This document shows, piece by piece, positions 62,211 to 64,000 of a stretch of DNA of 64,000 nucleotides. A model generated the notes under the pieces. That model had not been told where the DNA came from. It ran no database searches and saw nothing but the letters and a program-made list of their open reading frames with translations. The stretch covers positions 1 through 64,000 of the forward strand of contig NZ_JAHBCL010000020.1 in assembly GCF_018390735.1 (NCBI RefSeq), in the 5' to 3' direction. The position numbers were made by a program, and so were the translations under genes. The DNA is from Fusibacter paucivorans (lineage in GTDB: Bacteria; Bacillota; Clostridia; Peptostreptococcales; Acidaminobacteraceae). How positions within the stretch are numbered: the first letter of the stretch is position 1; each line of letters begins with the position of its first letter.

Positions 62211-63881
62211 GTGAAGATTATGACAATTAATGCAGATATGCTTGCAAGCATGTTTCTGCAAGGGACTTATGAACTTTATCATCATAAGGAAATCGTTGAT
62301 GCACTGAATGTTTTCCCAGTACCGGACGGCGATACGGGTACCAATATGTCACTGACGATGAACTCGGCAGTAGAAGGTTTGAAGAAAGGCTCGTTCCAAT
62401 CAGTAGATGAAGTGGCAAAACTGGTTTCAAGGGGATCGTTAATGGGTGCCCGCGGGAATTCAGGGGTCATATTGTCTCAGATATTCAGAGGCTTTTCGAA
62501 AGGATGCAAGGATCTTGAAACACTTGATTCTATTCAATTTTGCAATGCGCTCAAGTATGCGGCAGACACGGCATACAGCGCTGTGCTCAAACCCGTGGAA
62601 GGCACCATCTTAACCATTATTCGAAAAATTGCTGAAAAGGCGATGGAATATGCCGTCGAAGCAGTACCGATTGACGAATTGATACAAGTGCTGATCAAGC
62701 GCGGCGAAGAGACGCTGGAAGAGACGCCTGAATACCTTGAAGTATTGAAGCAGGCAGGTGTAGTCGACGCAGGCGGCAAGGGACTCATTTATATTTTTAA
62801 AGGATTTGATAATGCCCTGCAAGGCAAAGTATATAAAGAGGTTTCAGAGAAAGAGACGGGTCAAGCAGTGAGCAAGCCTGCGCAAGCTGTTATGCAGACA
62901 GAGGATATCCGGTTTGCCTACTGCACTGAATTCATTATTGAAGGTGATGCCATCGATGGAGCAGCCTTGAAAGCATATATTGAGACGCTTGGCGACAGCA
63001 TGGTATTTGTTCAGGATGAAGAGCTCGTCAAAGTACACGTTCATACCAACAATCCGGGTTTGGCGCTTGAAGCAGCGGTTAAACAGGGAGAACTCAAAAA
63101 AGTTAAAATTGAGAATATGAAGGATCAGCACCATAGCATTATTGATGAACCTGCATCATCATCTTCTTCAAAAGCAATGAGCCAAGCGGAAGACACTGAT
63201 GAGACATCGGTTCGATTACACGATGAGAAATATGGCTTTATTGCCGTTTCAATGGGCGAAGGCTTTGCTAATATCTTTGAAGATCTAGGGATTCATGGCA
63301 TTATCACAGGTGGGCAGACGATGAATCCGAGTACGGAGGATTTTTTGAATGAAATCGAAAAGTGTCCGTCAGAAGCGATTTTTCTCTTCCCGAATAACAG
63401 TAACATTATTATGGCGGCAAATCAGGCAAAAGCGATTTCAAAGAAGAATGTCTTTGTAATCCCGACGAAGACAATGCCGCAGTGTATTACGGCAATGCTT
63501 GCATTTGATCACGATGTCGAACCTGACAATAATGTAACACAAATGACAGAGAGTCTCGAATTGGTCAAAACCATTCAAGTAACCTATGCTGTTCGCGATA
63601 CATCCATTGGCGGTATGGCTATCGAAAAGGATGATTACCTCGCTGTTGCAGACGGCGCCATAAAGAGCGTTGGCAAGAGCCGAGATAACGTCTTATTAGA
63701 GGCAATTGAAAAGACGATGGATACGACGACGGAGATCTTATCAATTTATTACGGCAGTGATATTTCGGAAGCGACGGCGAAAGAAGTTGGGGAGATGATT
63801 GAGGCGAAATTCCCGCAGTTGGAAATAGAAGTTTACGAAGGTGCTCAGCCGATCTACTATTTTGTGTTGGCGCTTGAGTAA
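62211..63881 (+). CDS. fakA: FakA-type fatty acid kinase (DAK2 domain, YloV)
   Basis: It phosphorylates fatty acids bound to a DegV/FakB protein for entry into phospholipids. The N-terminal DhaL-like ATP site reads NVFPVPDGDTGTNMSLTM with GARGNSGVILSQIFRG; VDAGGKGLIYIFKGF ends this domain. The middle and C-terminal parts (FAYCTEFIIEG; KVHVHTNNPG; FPNNSNIIMAANQA) fit the FakB-binding half. The start is GTG at 62211, ten bases after AGGAGG. Length 556 is typical. Confidence 0.95.
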   Translation: MKIMTINADMLASMFLQGTYELYHHKEIVDALNVFPVPDGDTGTNMSLTMNSAVEGLKKGSFQSVDEVAKLVSRGSLMGARGNSGVILSQIFRGFSKGCKDLETLDSIQFCNALKYAADTAYSAVLKPVEGTILTIIRKIAEKAMEYAVEAVPIDELIQVLIKRGEETLEETPEYLEVLKQAGVVDAGGKGLIYIFKGFDNALQGKVYKEVSEKETGQAVSKPAQAVMQTEDIRFAYCTEFIIEGDAIDGAALKAYIETLGDSMVFVQDEELVKVHVHTNNPGLALEAAVKQGELKKVKIENMKDQHHSIIDEPASSSSSKAMSQAEDTDETSVRLHDEKYGFIAVSMGEGFANIFEDLGIHGIITGGQTMNPSTEDFLNEIEKCPSEAIFLFPNNSNIIMAANQAKAISKKNVFVIPTKTMPQCITAMLAFDHDVEPDNNVTQMTESLELVKTIQVTYAVRDTSIGGMAIEKDDYLAVADGAIKSVGKSRDNVLLEAIEKTMDTTTEILSIYYGSDISEATAKEVGEMIEAKFPQLEIEVYEGAQPIYYFVLALE

Positions 63882-63897
63882 TACGGACGAATGCCAT

Positions 63898-63927
63898 TAA
63901 AACCAGCTTGAAGAGCTGGTTTTTTTA
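63898..63927 (+). terminator. Terminator of asp23-fakA
   Basis: AAACCAGCT and AGCTGGTTT form a 9-bp stem with a five-base loop and a run of seven or more T. Confidence 0.85.
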
Positions 63928-63950
63928 TAAACTAAATTTGGAGTTGAAAA

Positions 63951-64000
63951 ATGTCAGTGACACAGTACAATAAAGACGGTGTTGAAAATTTGGATAACTT
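63951..64000 (+). CDS. 5' end of a further gene, cut by the window
   Basis: After TTTGGAG, an ATG opens the frame MSVTQYNKDGVENLDN, which runs off the edge. Sixteen residues are too few for a name. In many Clostridia recG follows fakA, but the visible residues do not prove it. Confidence 0.45.
   Translation, partial: MSVTQYNKDGVENLDN

Noticed and set aside
63951-64000. Start of recG
   Set aside because: Position suggests it, but the 16 visible residues show no RecG feature, so no name is given.

Overview
The window looks like a chromosome segment of an anaerobic, Gram-positive-type Clostridia bacterium of moderate to low GC. The evidence is a ylm-type division cluster (yggS-sepF-yggT-ylmH-divIVA), an isoleucine T-box ahead of ileS, the chain yicC-gmk-rpoZ-coaBC-priA-def-fmt-yugP-rsmB-stp-prkC-rsgA-rpe-thiN, a zinc-type L28, Asp23 and FakA, strong AGGAGG ribosome binding sites and several TTG starts. 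I cannot name the genus. All functional assignments come from reading the sequence and from knowledge of families; no search was run.

Left edge (1-4.1 kb): the 3' end (domains V and VI) of a group II intron, a MerR regulator with a 19-bp-spacer promoter, the fragment of an InlB-type surface repeat, a four-cysteine Crp/Fnr regulator next to a methyltransferase, and small VOC and isochorismatase-like genes.

4.2-13 kb: gpsA, an HlyD-like membrane protein, the division cluster, and ileS behind an Ile T-box. The IleS carries GIHH in place of HIGH.

13-21.7 kb: a catabolic unit. A PAS-type sigma-54 activator diverges from a textbook -24/-12 promoter that heads eight genes: flavoprotein, DUF6282 amidohydrolase, cupin, TRAP transporter P, Q and M subunits, HpcH aldolase and BKACE. 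Copies of AATGGGTT lie in the activator's 5' end and upstream of the promoter and look like enhancer sites. The substrate is unknown.

21.8-34.6 kb: a PepV-like dipeptidase, a 109-residue orphan, a second sigma-54 promoter followed by about 690 bp without any reading frame but with many inverted repeats (a candidate structured RNA or very long leader) ending at a MaoC hydratase, then a D,D-carboxypeptidase, an RsiV/PdaC-like lipoprotein, a split ThrE exporter, rluD-pyrR, membrane proteins, an orphan binding protein and rqcH. RqcH and YlmH, both in this window, belong to the same ribosome quality-control pathway.

34.8-51 kb: the housekeeping chain, without remA, rlmN or a DUF116 gene at the places where many Clostridia have them, and with a CHASE-GGDEF-hemerythrin protein between yugP and rsmB. 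51-61.3 kb: an accessory block between thiN and rpmB: TetR plus a two-gene RND pump with a palindromic operator, LysR, a DASS carboxylate transporter, a CocE hydrolase, Fur-like and palindromic operator candidates, and a chemoreceptor remnant. 61.4-64 kb: rpmB and, divergently, asp23-fakA, with the first codons of another gene at the edge.
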